This document shows positions 9,085 through 18,361 of a DNA stretch of 64,000 bases, piece by piece. Each line of letters starts with the position of its first letter. Position 1 is the first letter of the stretch. A program made the position numbers and the translations under genes. The stretch lies in NCBI RefSeq assembly GCF_003148745.1, contig NZ_QGGU01000007.1:1-64000 (forward strand), written 5' to 3'. The DNA comes from Pleionea mediterranea. Its GTDB lineage: Bacteria; Pseudomonadota; Gammaproteobacteria; Enterobacterales; Kangiellaceae. The notes under the pieces were generated by a model. That model had not been told where the DNA came from. It worked only from the letters and a program-made list of their open reading frames with translations, and did no database searches.

Positions 9085-9759
9085 ATGAAAATTCTTGTTG
9101 TTGAAGATGAACAGGTGCTTCAGGAGCATCTTAAAACAGCTTTGAATAAACAGGGCTACGCGGTTGATCAGGCATTCGATGGCGAGGACGGCCTCTATTA
9201 TGCGACAGAATACCCACTGGATATGGCGATTATTGATTTAGGATTACCTAAGTTAAATGGTCTTGACCTTATTAGTAAAATTAGAGAACAGGGTAAAGAG
9301 TTTCCCATTCTTATTTTAACCGCCCGATCCCGCTGGCAAGAAAAGGTTGAAGGCTTATCTCGTGGAGCCGATGATTATTTGGTTAAGCCTTTTCAAATTG
9401 AAGAATTATTAGCCCGCGTCAGCGCACTGCTTAGACGTTCTTCCGGGTTCGCTTCACCGGTTATTTCCAAAGGACCTATAGAACTTAATTCAAACAGCGG
9501 ACAAATATCTCTGAACGGTGACGAGCTCGACTTAACCGCTTATGAATACAAAGTCCTCGAATATTTATTAATGAATCAGGATAAGGTCGTCTCAAAAACA
9601 GAATTAACCGAGCATATCTACGAACAGGATCACGACAAAGACAGTAATGTTCTTGAAGTATTTATACGAAGACTTCGTAAAAAACTGGATCCTAATGGCG
9701 ACTTAAAGCCCATCGAAACATTAAGAGGTCGAGGTTACCGGCTAAATCCTGAGCTTTAG
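9085..9759 (+). CDS. OmpR/PhoP-family response regulator
   Basis: 224 residues. The receiver domain (1-115) has the acidic pair ED, phospho-acceptor Asp in IIDLGLPKLNGLD, Thr in ILTARS and Lys in LVKPF. The winged-helix DNA-binding domain (about 130-224) contains LDLTAYEYKVLEYLL and VFIRRLRKKLD...LRGRGYRL. The ATG at 9085 is used rather than the upstream TTG at 9082, with AAGGAA 7 bp upstream. Sequence style is PhoP/QseB-like. It is followed 4 bp later by its sensor kinase. Confidence 0.93.
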   Translation: MKILVVEDEQVLQEHLKTALNKQGYAVDQAFDGEDGLYYATEYPLDMAIIDLGLPKLNGLDLISKIREQGKEFPILILTARSRWQEKVEGLSRGADDYLVKPFQIEELLARVSALLRRSSGFASPVISKGPIELNSNSGQISLNGDELDLTAYEYKVLEYLLMNQDKVVSKTELTEHIYEQDHDKDSNVLEVFIRRLRKKLDPNGDLKPIETLRGRGYRLNPEL

Positions 9760-9763
9760 TCTG

Positions 9764-11143
9764 ATGCACTATTCATTAAAAACCCGACTGATTATTGTTC
9801 TATCATTGTCATTGATTGCACTGGTGAGTGGGGTTTCAATTGCTCTAGAAAGAGCCTTCGATCGCAGCCTTACCAGTCAACTAAACGAACGCCTGAAAAC
9901 TCAGTTATTTATGTTATTGACTGCGGCGGAAGAAGAAGCGCCGGGTCAGTTGTACCTGCCAGAAGTTGTACGCGAAGGTGTGTTTAATCAAATTGACAGT
10001 GGTAGCTATGCCTTTGTCTACGGTGGTGGCACCAATGAAATTTGGCGTTCGTTCAGTGCGGTTGATTTAAATTTAAATCTGGCAGAAACTTTGCCAACTG
10101 GTGAGTTCTTATTTGATAAAGCCGATATCAACTCACAAACTTTCTACAGATTACGCTACGCGGTGATCTGGGAAAGTGAAGACGGCACAGAAAATTACTA
10201 TCAATTTACTTTGTTGCACGAAGCACAGTTACTCAATGCCGTGGTCAATGACTTTCGATTTACTTTATTAAGCGGATTGGCATTTGTGCTTGTAGCAATG
10301 TTAATTATTCAGTTACTGGCTCTACGGTGGGGCTTATCGCCGCTTAACTTAATAGCCAAGGATCTTAAATTTATTGAAGCCGGTAGACAGCAAACATTAT
10401 CAAAGGATTACCCTGCGGAATTGCAGCCATTAACCCGAAATTTAAATTTGTTAATCGATGCGGAAAGAGCGCAACGGGAAAAGTATCGCAACACATTATC
10501 CAATCTTGCGCACAGTTTAAAAACCCCGTTAGCCGTAATGAAAGGCGTCACTGATCAATTAAATAATTCAAACGAATTGAGAACACAGTCGCAAGGCAGT
10601 GAAACATTGGCTCAACAAATTGAGCGAATGGACGAGATCATCAAGTACCAATTATCGAGAGCGGTCTCTGGCGCTCAAGGTCATATGCTGGCATCCGTTA
10701 ATGTGAAAATAGGCATCGAAAAAATTATTTCTGCACTTGAAAAAGTGTATCAGTCGAAGTGCATAGACTTCCACTTTGCATGTGATGAGCAAGCGCGCTT
10801 TTATGGCGATGAAGGCGATTTTATGGAAATTATGGGTAACCTTCTGGATAACGCCTGTAAGTGGACCAGCAGTAAGGTGGAAGTAGAAGTTACTTATCAA
10901 ACCACAAAGGATGCGTACTCCCTGATGCTGAAAGTCTCTGACAATGGACCCGGCATTAAACCTTCAATGTATCAGGATATTTTATCGCGAGGCCAACGGC
11001 TTGATGAAAAAACCGAAGGGCAGGGTATCGGTTTATCGGTCGTCTCAGAACTTGTTCATCAATACGATGGTAGTATTACGATCAGTGAAAGTGATGATAA
11101 TGGAGCAACATTTACCTGTTACTTCGACTTTAAGCGGCTTTAA
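9764..11143 (+). CDS. PhoQ-like sensor histidine kinase
   Basis: 459-aa inner-membrane kinase. A membrane helix at about 8-28 and another at about 168-188 enclose a periplasmic sensor domain of about 140 residues. HAMP-like linker follows, then the H-box LSNLAHSLKTPLAVMKG, identical in style to PhoQ (HSLKTPLAVL). The ATPase domain carries N box DNACKW, G1 DNGPGI and G2 GQGIGLSVV. Neighbouring genes suggest a PhoPQ-like system, but the periplasmic domain is too divergent for me to assign a signal (divalent cations, peptides or other). Confidence 0.92.
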   Translation: MHYSLKTRLIIVLSLSLIALVSGVSIALERAFDRSLTSQLNERLKTQLFMLLTAAEEEAPGQLYLPEVVREGVFNQIDSGSYAFVYGGGTNEIWRSFSAVDLNLNLAETLPTGEFLFDKADINSQTFYRLRYAVIWESEDGTENYYQFTLLHEAQLLNAVVNDFRFTLLSGLAFVLVAMLIIQLLALRWGLSPLNLIAKDLKFIEAGRQQTLSKDYPAELQPLTRNLNLLIDAERAQREKYRNTLSNLAHSLKTPLAVMKGVTDQLNNSNELRTQSQGSETLAQQIERMDEIIKYQLSRAVSGAQGHMLASVNVKIGIEKIISALEKVYQSKCIDFHFACDEQARFYGDEGDFMEIMGNLLDNACKWTSSKVEVEVTYQTTKDAYSLMLKVSDNGPGIKPSMYQDILSRGQRLDEKTEGQGIGLSVVSELVHQYDGSITISESDDNGATFTCYFDFKRL

Positions 11144-11189
11144 AGCAGACGCTTTTATATAACTGGCTAAAACAAAAGAGCTAAATAAG

Positions 11190-12248
11190 ATGTCTCGTAA
11201 AATTATCCATATTGATATGGACTGTTTCTACGCTGCGGTGGAACAACGAGATAATCCTTCTCTAAATAATTTACCAGTAGCCGTTGGCGGACGACCAGAG
11301 CGTCGTGGCGTTATTGCAACATGCAACTATATCGCCCGAGATTTTGGTGTTCACTCGGCACTTTCGTCAGTCATTGCCAAACGCCGATGTCCGGATTTAA
11401 TTATTATCCCACCCAATCTGAATAAATACCGAGATGTCTCAAAGATTATTCGTTCCATCTTCTTAAATTATACAGACGTTATTGAACCACTGTCGCTTGA
11501 TGAGGCCTACCTTGATGTATCGGACTCATTACATTTTTCTGGTAGTGCCACCCTTATTGCCGAGCAGATAAAAAAAGAAATTAAAGAGGCTGTTAATCTG
11601 ACTGCATCGGCAGGCGTCGCACCGAATAAATACTTAGCCAAAATCGCCAGCGACTGGGACAAACCCGACGGACTTAAAGTTATTACCCCCGAGCAAGTGG
11701 ATGACTTTGTGTTTAACTTGCCGGTTTCCACCATTCACGGTGTAGGAAAAGTCACCGCCAATAAACTTAAAAATATGAATATCAGAACCTGTGGCGAATT
11801 GCAGGCGCTTAAAATGCCCTTATTAAATGAAAAGTTTGGGCGTTTTGGTAAACGACTTTATCAATACGCAAGAGGGATAGATGAACGAGAAGTAATCACC
11901 CAAAGTATTCGTAAGTCCGTTAGTGTTGAACGAACCTTTAACACTGATTATGACTCCATCGATCAGCTTTACGAAAAACTGCCCGATTTAATTGAATCAT
12001 TACAAACGCGAATTAGCCGAAATAAACAAAGCAACTTTAAAAGTGTGTTTGTGAAAATCAAATTTAATGATTTTTCAACAACAACCGTAGAAAGACGAGC
12101 CGAAATTATTTTTCTCGATGTTTTTCAGCAATTGGTAAAGCAAGCTTATGAACGACAATATAAGCCTGTCAGATTGCTTGGTGTCGGTGTGCGTTTAGCA
12201 GAAACGGCGAATGACGAAGTGAGTCAGTTGGAATTACCGTTTTATTAA
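11190..12248 (+). CDS. dinB: DNA polymerase IV (Y family)
   Basis: Error-prone translesion polymerase. The 352 residues match DinB length. Catalytic motif HIDMDCFYAAVEQRD is at the N-terminus, the SLDEAYLDVS motif near 103-112, then the helix-hairpin-helix thumb (IHGVGKVTANKLKNMNI) and the little-finger domain (SVSVERTFNTDY). It ends QLELPFY, which fits a beta-clamp-binding tail (QLxLF-like). No LexA box was noticed in the 46 bp upstream. Confidence 0.97.
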   Translation: MSRKIIHIDMDCFYAAVEQRDNPSLNNLPVAVGGRPERRGVIATCNYIARDFGVHSALSSVIAKRRCPDLIIIPPNLNKYRDVSKIIRSIFLNYTDVIEPLSLDEAYLDVSDSLHFSGSATLIAEQIKKEIKEAVNLTASAGVAPNKYLAKIASDWDKPDGLKVITPEQVDDFVFNLPVSTIHGVGKVTANKLKNMNIRTCGELQALKMPLLNEKFGRFGKRLYQYARGIDEREVITQSIRKSVSVERTFNTDYDSIDQLYEKLPDLIESLQTRISRNKQSNFKSVFVKIKFNDFSTTTVERRAEIIFLDVFQQLVKQAYERQYKPVRLLGVGVRLAETANDEVSQLELPFY

Positions 12249-12369
12249 AGCTTGCTTCTTATGATTTTTACCCCTGATGTATATTTGACAAACGTTTTCG
12301 CAACTGATTTACTGCATTGCACAAAATATACAATAAAAGCCTGTCTAGGCAACTTATTGCGCGTACTAG

Positions 12370-12403
12370 ATTAACGGGGCATTAGCGTCTATATTCCGTT
12401 AAT
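12370..12403 (+). promoter_or_regulatory. Inverted repeat upstream of oadGAB
   Basis: ATTAACGG (12370-12377) and CCGTTAAT (12396-12403) form an 8-bp inverted repeat centred about 40 bp upstream of the oadG start. A TTGACA at 12285-12290 is the best -35 candidate in the gap but its -10 is weak. This could be an operator for the oad operon or a leader hairpin. Confidence 0.4.
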
Positions 12404-12424
12404 ACGTTATATAAAAGGGCTCCT

Positions 12425-12646
12425 ATGAATGAACTAATAAACGGTTTGTCGCTAATGCTGGTTGGCATGGTAACGGTGTTTTGTTTCCTAACACTGCTGG
12501 TTTTTTGTATCAGTATTTCCTCTAAAGTCATCAATCGCTTTTGGCCAGAAGCGCTTCCGTCAACACCTCAAAGCAGCCCAGAAAACGACGACATTATTGC
12601 GGCGATCACCTCCGCCGTTCATCAATATCGCAACAAGCATAAATAA
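12425..12646 (+). CDS. oadG: Oxaloacetate decarboxylase gamma subunit
   Basis: 73-residue membrane subunit that anchors and assembles the sodium-pumping oxaloacetate decarboxylase. One N-terminal membrane helix (LMLVGMVTVFCFLTLLVF), then a cytoplasmic tail ending with the conserved-type AAITSAVHQYRNKHK. Located 38 bp before oadA in the standard G-A-B order. AAGGG precedes the ATG. Confidence 0.9.
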   Translation: MNELINGLSLMLVGMVTVFCFLTLLVFCISISSKVINRFWPEALPSTPQSSPENDDIIAAITSAVHQYRNKHK

Positions 12647-12684
12647 TTTGTACGCTCCGCTAATTCGAAAGGATATACAAAACA

Positions 12685-14493
12685 ATGAATGATAAGCCAT
12701 TAAAAGTTACCGATGTTGTTTTAAGAGACGCTCATCAATCGTTATTTGCTACCAGAATGCGTCTGGATGACATGCTGCCAATTGCAGAGAAACTGGATCA
12801 GGTTGGATTTTGGTCATTAGAAACCTGGGGCGGAGCTACCTTTGATTCATGCATTCGTTATTTGGGAGAAGATCCCTGGGAACGCTTGCGACAGCTGAAA
12901 AAAGCAATGCCAAAAACGCCCATGCAAATGCTGTTTCGTGCACAAAATATTCTTGGCTACCGACATTACGCTGATGATGTGGTGACTGCATTTGTTGAGC
13001 GAGCGGCAGCCAATGGCATGGATGTATTCCGTATCTTCGACGCAATGAATGATACCCGAAACTTAAAAACCGCGATTAAAGCTGCGGTCGATTGCGACAA
13101 ACACGCTCAAGGAACTTTATCCTACACAGTTAGCCCTGTGCACAGTATTGAGAAATGGCTCGACATGGCCAAGCAAATTGAAGATATGGGCGCCCACTCT
13201 ATTTGCATTAAAGATATGGCCGGCTTATTAAAACCTTTTGTTGCCGAAGAGCTGGTGAGCCGTTTAAAAGAAACCGTCAATGTCCCTATTGCATTGCATT
13301 GTCATGCCACTACCGGATTAAGTACTGCAACCATAATGAAAGCTGCCGAAGCTGGGGTTGATATGGTGGATAGCAGTATTTCTTCCATGAGCATGACCTA
13401 CGGTCACTCTCCAACCGAGTCCGTTGTATCTATTTTTGATCAGACTTCCAGAAGCACCGGTCTTGATTTGGCGCTGCTTGAAGAAATAGCCGCTTACTTC
13501 CGTGGCGTGCGTAAAAAATACGCCAAATGGGAGGGCAGTTTAAAAGGCGTTGATTCGCGTATTTTAATGTCGCAGGTTCCTGGCGGGATGTTGACCAATA
13601 TGGAAAGCCAGCTAAAAGAGCAGGGCGCTGAAGATAAGTTTGATGAAGTATTGGCCGAAATACCAAAAGTACGAAAAGATCTGGGGTATATCCCACTCGT
13701 TACTCCAACTTCACAAATTGTTGGCACACAGGCTGTACTCAATGTGTTAACCGGCGAGCGTTATAAAAGCATCAGTAAAGAAACCTCTGGTGTGTTAAAA
13801 GGTGAATATGGAGCAACTCCAGCGCCTGTGAATGAAGAGCTACAACAACGTGTACTCGACGGCAAAGAAGTTATTACTGAACGTCCTGCCGATTTATTAG
13901 AACCTGAACTCGAAAGACTGAGTGATGAGTTGGTCGAAATCGCCGAAAAAGACAATATCAACCTTGATGGTGAGTTAGTCGATAATGTTCTTATATATGC
14001 TTTATTCCCACAAATAGGCCTTAAATTTTTGAAAAACAAAGGCAATCCAGAAGCCTTTGAACCAGCGCCAGGTACTGAATCTGAATCTAAATCTAAAGAT
14101 AAACAAGCTCGTCAGCCATTAACCTCTGGTTCGTCTTCCTCAGGCCCCGAGTCTTATCAAGTGACTGTAAACGGTAAAAATTATTCGGTCACGGTTGCAC
14201 TGGATGGTCAGGTTGCCGACATCAAAACAAAGTCTCAATCCACACAACAGAATACCGAAACAAAAGTACCCGAAAAATCAAACGGGGAGACACTCGAAGC
14301 CCCGCTTGCAGGGAATATCTTTAAAATTAAAGTTAAAGTGGGCGAGCAAGTTGAAGCTGGTCAAACACTGATTATTTTGGAAGCCATGAAAATGGAAACC
14401 GAAGTGAAAGCTCTAAACGCTGGTGTGGTGTCTGAACTACTGGTTGCAGAAGGCGATGCAGTTAAAGTTGGCACGCCGCTTATCGGCTTATAA
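12685..14493 (+). CDS. oadA: Oxaloacetate decarboxylase alpha subunit, biotin-containing
   Basis: Carboxyltransferase subunit moving CO2 from oxaloacetate to biotin; the membrane beta subunit then decarboxylates it and pumps sodium out. The N-terminal DRE-TIM type barrel starts [15 protein letters not shown] and contains [12 protein letters not shown] and the metal-site HCHATTG. The PYC/OADA middle domain follows. A Ser/Gln-rich linker (about residues 460-525) leads to a biotinyl domain with the EAMKMET site near the C-terminus. 602 aa is the normal length. AAAGGATAT lies upstream. Confidence 0.97.
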   Translation: MNDKPLKVTDVVLRDAHQSLFATRMRLDDMLPIAEKLDQVGFWSLETWGGATFDSCIRYLGEDPWERLRQLKKAMPKTPMQMLFRAQNILGYRHYADDVVTAFVERAAANGMDVFRIFDAMNDTRNLKTAIKAAVDCDKHAQGTLSYTVSPVHSIEKWLDMAKQIEDMGAHSICIKDMAGLLKPFVAEELVSRLKETVNVPIALHCHATTGLSTATIMKAAEAGVDMVDSSISSMSMTYGHSPTESVVSIFDQTSRSTGLDLALLEEIAAYFRGVRKKYAKWEGSLKGVDSRILMSQVPGGMLTNMESQLKEQGAEDKFDEVLAEIPKVRKDLGYIPLVTPTSQIVGTQAVLNVLTGERYKSISKETSGVLKGEYGATPAPVNEELQQRVLDGKEVITERPADLLEPELERLSDELVEIAEKDNINLDGELVDNVLIYALFPQIGLKFLKNKGNPEAFEPAPGTESESKSKDKQARQPLTSGSSSSGPESYQVTVNGKNYSVTVALDGQVADIKTKSQSTQQNTETKVPEKSNGETLEAPLAGNIFKIKVKVGEQVEAGQTLIILEAMKMETEVKALNAGVVSELLVAEGDAVKVGTPLIGL

Positions 14494-14615
14494 AAACGCC
14501 TTGTAAAAAGCGCTTTGTAACAGCGACCGTTAAAAAGTGAATTTTAAGCAATAACTTAAAAGACGGCAGCAAATAAAGCAGTAGCCCTATAAATAAAAAA
14601 TAAACGAGCGTATTA

Positions 14616-15914
14616 ATGGATGGATTATTAAAACTTTGGCAAGACACGGGTATTGCAAATTTTACCTGGGGCCAATTGATCATGATTGGCATCGGGTTTT
14701 TATTACTCTATCTCGCAATCGCTAAAAACTTTGAACCGCTATTGCTGGTCACCATTGGTTTTGGTGGGATTTTGGCAAACATTCCTAATGCTGGATTAGC
14801 ATTAGACGCCGTTGAAAATGCCATTTATGTGGCACAACCGGAAGTGATGCAAGCCATAGCCGGAGCGCTAAATGTAGAGTTTCAAAATACCAGTCAATTG
14901 CTCGACGACTATCACCATGCCAATCAGGCGGGTAACCTGGCCAGTATGCAGGTGGCAAAAGACGCCGGTTTTAACAATGGCATGCTGTATAACTTTTATA
15001 CGGTTGCCGTGGCCAGTGGTGCTGCGCCCTTACTTATATTTATGGGCGTAGGTGCCATGACTGATTTTGGTGCGCTTATTGCCAATCCGCGAACGCTCTT
15101 TTTAGGTGCCGCTGCTCAGTTTGGTATTTTTGCAACACTGCTGGGGGCTATTGGGCTTAATTTTGTTCCCGGTTTCGAGTTTACCCTTCAAGATGCCTCC
15201 GCCATTGCCATTATTGGTGGGGCAGACGGGCCTACTGCAATTTTTTTAGCGTCGCGTCTGGCCCCTGAACTGCTTGGTGCAATTGCTGTTGCGGCTTATT
15301 CATACATGGCGTTGGTTCCCATTATTCAGCCGCCAATTATGAAACTCTTCACCACCGCTGAAGAGCGTAAAATTGAAATGAAGCAGCTACGTCATGTCAG
15401 TAAACAGGAGAAAATAGTCTTTCCCTTGATTGTACTGGTGCTCTGCGCAGTATTTTTACCGTCGGCTTCACCGCTGATAGGTATGTTCTGCTTTGGCAAT
15501 TTAATGCGTGAATGTGGCGTGGTCGATCGACTGAGCAATACGGCGCAGAACTCACTAATTAATATAGTCACCATCTTTTTGGGCTTAAGCGTTGGTTCCA
15601 AACTGGTGGCAGAAAAGTTTCTGGCACTGGAGACCTTAGGTATTTTGGGATTGGGAGCAGTGGCTTTTTCAATTGGCACCGCATGCGGTGTACTGATGGC
15701 AAAGCTGCTGGGTAAGTTCAGTAAGCATCCTATCAATCCATTAATCGGCGCGGCAGGTGTTTCAGCTGTACCCATGGCCGCTCGAGTGGTCAATAAAGTC
15801 GGGTTACAGGCCAATCACCATAACTTTTTATTAATGCATGCAATGGGCCCCAATGTCGCAGGTGTTATAGGCTCTGCAGTAGCGGCAGGAGTATTACTGG
15901 CGCTTGTTGGTTAA
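14616..15914 (+). CDS. oadB: Oxaloacetate decarboxylase beta subunit, Na+ pump
   Basis: Polytopic inner-membrane decarboxylase coupling carboxybiotin decarboxylation to sodium export. The 432 residues have about 9-11 membrane helices. Conserved blocks include [29 protein letters not shown], the core [20 protein letters not shown] and the C-terminal [18 protein letters not shown]. The gap to oadA is 122 bp, longer than between G and A, but no terminator is obvious in it. Confidence 0.97.
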   Translation: MDGLLKLWQDTGIANFTWGQLIMIGIGFLLLYLAIAKNFEPLLLVTIGFGGILANIPNAGLALDAVENAIYVAQPEVMQAIAGALNVEFQNTSQLLDDYHHANQAGNLASMQVAKDAGFNNGMLYNFYTVAVASGAAPLLIFMGVGAMTDFGALIANPRTLFLGAAAQFGIFATLLGAIGLNFVPGFEFTLQDASAIAIIGGADGPTAIFLASRLAPELLGAIAVAAYSYMALVPIIQPPIMKLFTTAEERKIEMKQLRHVSKQEKIVFPLIVLVLCAVFLPSASPLIGMFCFGNLMRECGVVDRLSNTAQNSLINIVTIFLGLSVGSKLVAEKFLALETLGILGLGAVAFSIGTACGVLMAKLLGKFSKHPINPLIGAAGVSAVPMAARVVNKVGLQANHHNFLLMHAMGPNVAGVIGSAVAAGVLLALVG

Positions 15915-15960
15915 AACACTGTTTGTTATAGCTGTAATTTATCTGAAGTTTTCAATACAA

Positions 15961-15986
15961 GCTGACGTTAATTAGCTAACGTCAGC
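15961..15986 (+). terminator. Hairpin at the end of oadGAB
   Basis: Perfect 10-bp stem GCTGACGTTA/TAACGTCAGC with a 6-nt loop, 47 bp after oadB. The T-run is not immediately adjacent, so it may be a 3'-end stabiliser or a partial terminator. Confidence 0.6.
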
Positions 15987-16059
15987 CAGCACAATCGCAA
16001 ATTTTATTAAGCCTCGTCTATACTTAGGTTATTCATACTTAAACCAAAAGAGACACATT

Positions 16060-16398
16060 ATGGCCGTTCGAATTATTGACGATCCCTTGTATCAATTACT
16101 CAGAAATGAACAAGTTGAAGATTTCAATAAACAGCGAGAGTCACTGAATACTCTGGATTTTAGCGACTGCGATTTTAGAGGGCTTGATTTACGGCGCTTA
16201 AACGCATCAGGCATTAATTTCAGTGGGGCTTATTTTAGAGGCGCCGATTTACGGGGCATCGATTTTTCACAAAGTAATTTACGCGGTGCAAGTTTAGCAA
16301 ACTCGCAAGTATCGGGTTGTTTGTTCCCTGTAGAATTATCAGCAGCAGAAATAGACTTGTCGATCCAACAAGGCACACGAATGCGCTATCAGCGTTAA
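16060..16398 (+). CDS. Small pentapeptide-repeat protein
   Basis: 112 residues. From about residue 30 to 85 the sequence follows the A(D/N)LXX pentapeptide pattern (LDFSD CDFRG LDLRR LNASG INFSG AYFRG ADLRG IDFSQ SNLRG ASLAN). This should fold as about two and a half turns of a right-handed quadrilateral beta-helix. It is flanked by a helical N-terminus and a 25-residue tail. Larger family members mimic DNA and bind gyrase; this one is too short to infer that. No operon partner is evident. Confidence 0.8.
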   Translation: MAVRIIDDPLYQLLRNEQVEDFNKQRESLNTLDFSDCDFRGLDLRRLNASGINFSGAYFRGADLRGIDFSQSNLRGASLANSQVSGCLFPVELSAAEIDLSIQQGTRMRYQR

Positions 16399-16526
16399 AA
16401 CAACCCTAACTTCTCATTATATCGTTTGACTCAAACAACCGCAGCGGGCAAGTTTATCCATGCTTGCTCTCTGGTGGTCGATAACGCCTTGTGGTATTGT
16501 AAGTGTCCCGAATAATAGCTTAAGAA

Positions 16527-16548
16527 AAGCCCGTAAGAGGCTGTTTTT
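16527..16548 (+). terminator. Weak hairpin with T-run
   Basis: AGCC/GGCT short stem at 16527-16541 followed by GTTTTTT. It lies between the pentapeptide gene and the AGCS symporter, so it may terminate the former. Confidence 0.4.
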
Positions 16549-16594
16549 TAATCAAAAAAACTAAAGCATAACAATAATTGTTGGAGACAAGGGT

Positions 16595-18262
16595 TTGGAC
16601 GCAATCAATAATTTTCTGCTATCGCTGGATACCTTTTTAGGATCTGCGAAATATTTCCCGGTTTTGTTATTAGGCACCGGTTTATTTTTCACCATTTACC
16701 TTAAATTTCCGCAAATTCGATTTTTTGGTCAGGCCACTCGAATTGTACGAGGTAAATATGACAAGAAAGACGCACCAGGTGACACCTCGCATTTTCAGGC
16801 GTTAACCACTGCATTATCCGGTACGGTTGGTACCGGTAATATTGGTGGGGTTGCACTAGCTCTGTTTTTAGGAGGCCCTGCAGCTTTATTCTGGATGTGG
16901 CTTACCGCCTTTATGGGTATGACCACCAAGTTTGTGGAAGTTACGCTGTCCCATAAATATCGTGTTAAAACCAAAGATGGCACCATGGCTGGTGGCCCCA
17001 TGTACTACATGGAACGCAAATTAAACATGAAATGGCTGGCGGTAATCTTTGCCGTGGCAACCGTTATCAGCTCGTTTGGTAGCGGCAATATGCCTCAAAT
17101 CAACAGCATCGCCAGTGCGATTGAAACAACCTTTCATATTGAACCCTGGATCACCGGTGTAGTGCTGTCCGTATTGTTAGGTTTGGTCATTGTGGGTGGC
17201 ATAAAGCGAATTGCGAATGTTGCTGAAGCGATTGTACCAACTATGGCCATTATTTACGTAATCGGTGCCTTGATTGTTATTTTCAGCAATGCAGAAAACA
17301 TTGCCCCTTCCTTTGTTGCCATTTTTTCCGATATCTTTACCGGTAGCGCAGCAGTCGGTGGTTTCTTAGGTGCATCGGTCGCTTTTGCCCTTGAAAAAGG
17401 TGTTGCCAGAGGTTTGTTCTCTAACGAAGCTGGACAGGGTTCTGCCGCTATTGCTCACGCCAGTGCCAAAGGAAAAGAACCTGCTTCGGAAGGTATGGTT
17501 AGTTTGCTTGAACCTTTCATTGATACCATCATCATTTGTACCATTACTGGCCTGGCGATTTTATCCTCCGGTGTCTGGAACAAAAAGATGGATAATACCT
17601 TTGCGCAGGCCGATATGACCTATATTGCTGGCCAGTACACAGAACAAAATCAGCAAGATTTGGACAGTCTGTTTGCCTACTTAAATAATGAAACTAATGA
17701 AGTAAAGCATTACGATGGCAAGCTCATCATAAAAGAAGGTAAAGCAATCAATACTGACTTTACTTTAATAAACGCCAAATCGATTGCCGAAGATGTAATT
17801 TACACCAAAGATGATCAACCTTTTACTGGCGAATTAATGGTTATCGATGGACGGCCAGATACCTCTGCTGATGTTGAGATCTCTGGAAAATCCTTGATTC
17901 ACTCTGTTCCTCTGACGATTGCTGCATTCAGTAGCGCCCTTGGTGACTATGGTGAGTATATTGTTGCTATTGGATTGATGTTGTTTGCATTCAGTACTGC
18001 GATTGCCTGGTCTTATTATGGCGATCGTGCCGTAATCTACCTGGTTGGGGAAAGAGGCGTGCTACCTTATCGTCTACTCTATGTTAGTGCATTTTTGGCG
18101 GCATCAATGATTGATACCACTATTGTCTGGAATCTTGCTTATGTAACCGTGGCACTCATGACCATACCCAATCTGTTCGGTATTTTAATGCTGCACAAAG
18201 ACATGAAGGGCACGGTAAATCAGTACTGGAGTGATTTTAAGAAAGATTCAACTGACAGTTGA
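16595..18262 (+). CDS. AGCS-family sodium:alanine/glycine symporter
   Basis: Inner-membrane amino-acid uptake carrier driven by sodium. The 555-aa protein starts at TTG (GGAG 8 bp upstream). Family blocks seen are [62 protein letters not shown] and [15 protein letters not shown]. Residues about 329-432 form a soluble, charged insert between membrane segments (starting near [18 protein letters not shown]) that shorter family members of about 450-500 aa lack. A strong terminator follows. The sodium dependence fits the nearby oadGAB sodium pump. Confidence 0.92.
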   Translation: MDAINNFLLSLDTFLGSAKYFPVLLLGTGLFFTIYLKFPQIRFFGQATRIVRGKYDKKDAPGDTSHFQALTTALSGTVGTGNIGGVALALFLGGPAALFWMWLTAFMGMTTKFVEVTLSHKYRVKTKDGTMAGGPMYYMERKLNMKWLAVIFAVATVISSFGSGNMPQINSIASAIETTFHIEPWITGVVLSVLLGLVIVGGIKRIANVAEAIVPTMAIIYVIGALIVIFSNAENIAPSFVAIFSDIFTGSAAVGGFLGASVAFALEKGVARGLFSNEAGQGSAAIAHASAKGKEPASEGMVSLLEPFIDTIIICTITGLAILSSGVWNKKMDNTFAQADMTYIAGQYTEQNQQDLDSLFAYLNNETNEVKHYDGKLIIKEGKAINTDFTLINAKSIAEDVIYTKDDQPFTGELMVIDGRPDTSADVEISGKSLIHSVPLTIAAFSSALGDYGEYIVAIGLMLFAFSTAIAWSYYGDRAVIYLVGERGVLPYRLLYVSAFLAASMIDTTIVWNLAYVTVALMTIPNLFGILMLHKDMKGTVNQYWSDFKKDSTDS

Positions 18263-18301
18263 GCATAACCACTACTGATTAGACCAGTTTACAATAAAAC
18301 C

Positions 18302-18343
18302 AAAGGGCCTTAAACTTAACACAAGTTTAAAGCCCTTTTTTTG
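18302..18343 (+). terminator. Rho-independent terminator of the AGCS gene
   Basis: An almost perfect stem pairs the AAAGGGCCTTAAACTT arm with AAGTTTAAAGCCCTTT, closed by a short ACACA-type loop and followed by seven T's. It ends just before the acyl-CoA dehydrogenase ribosome site. Confidence 0.88.
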
Positions 18344-18361
18344 ACCAGTCAGGAAGTTACT

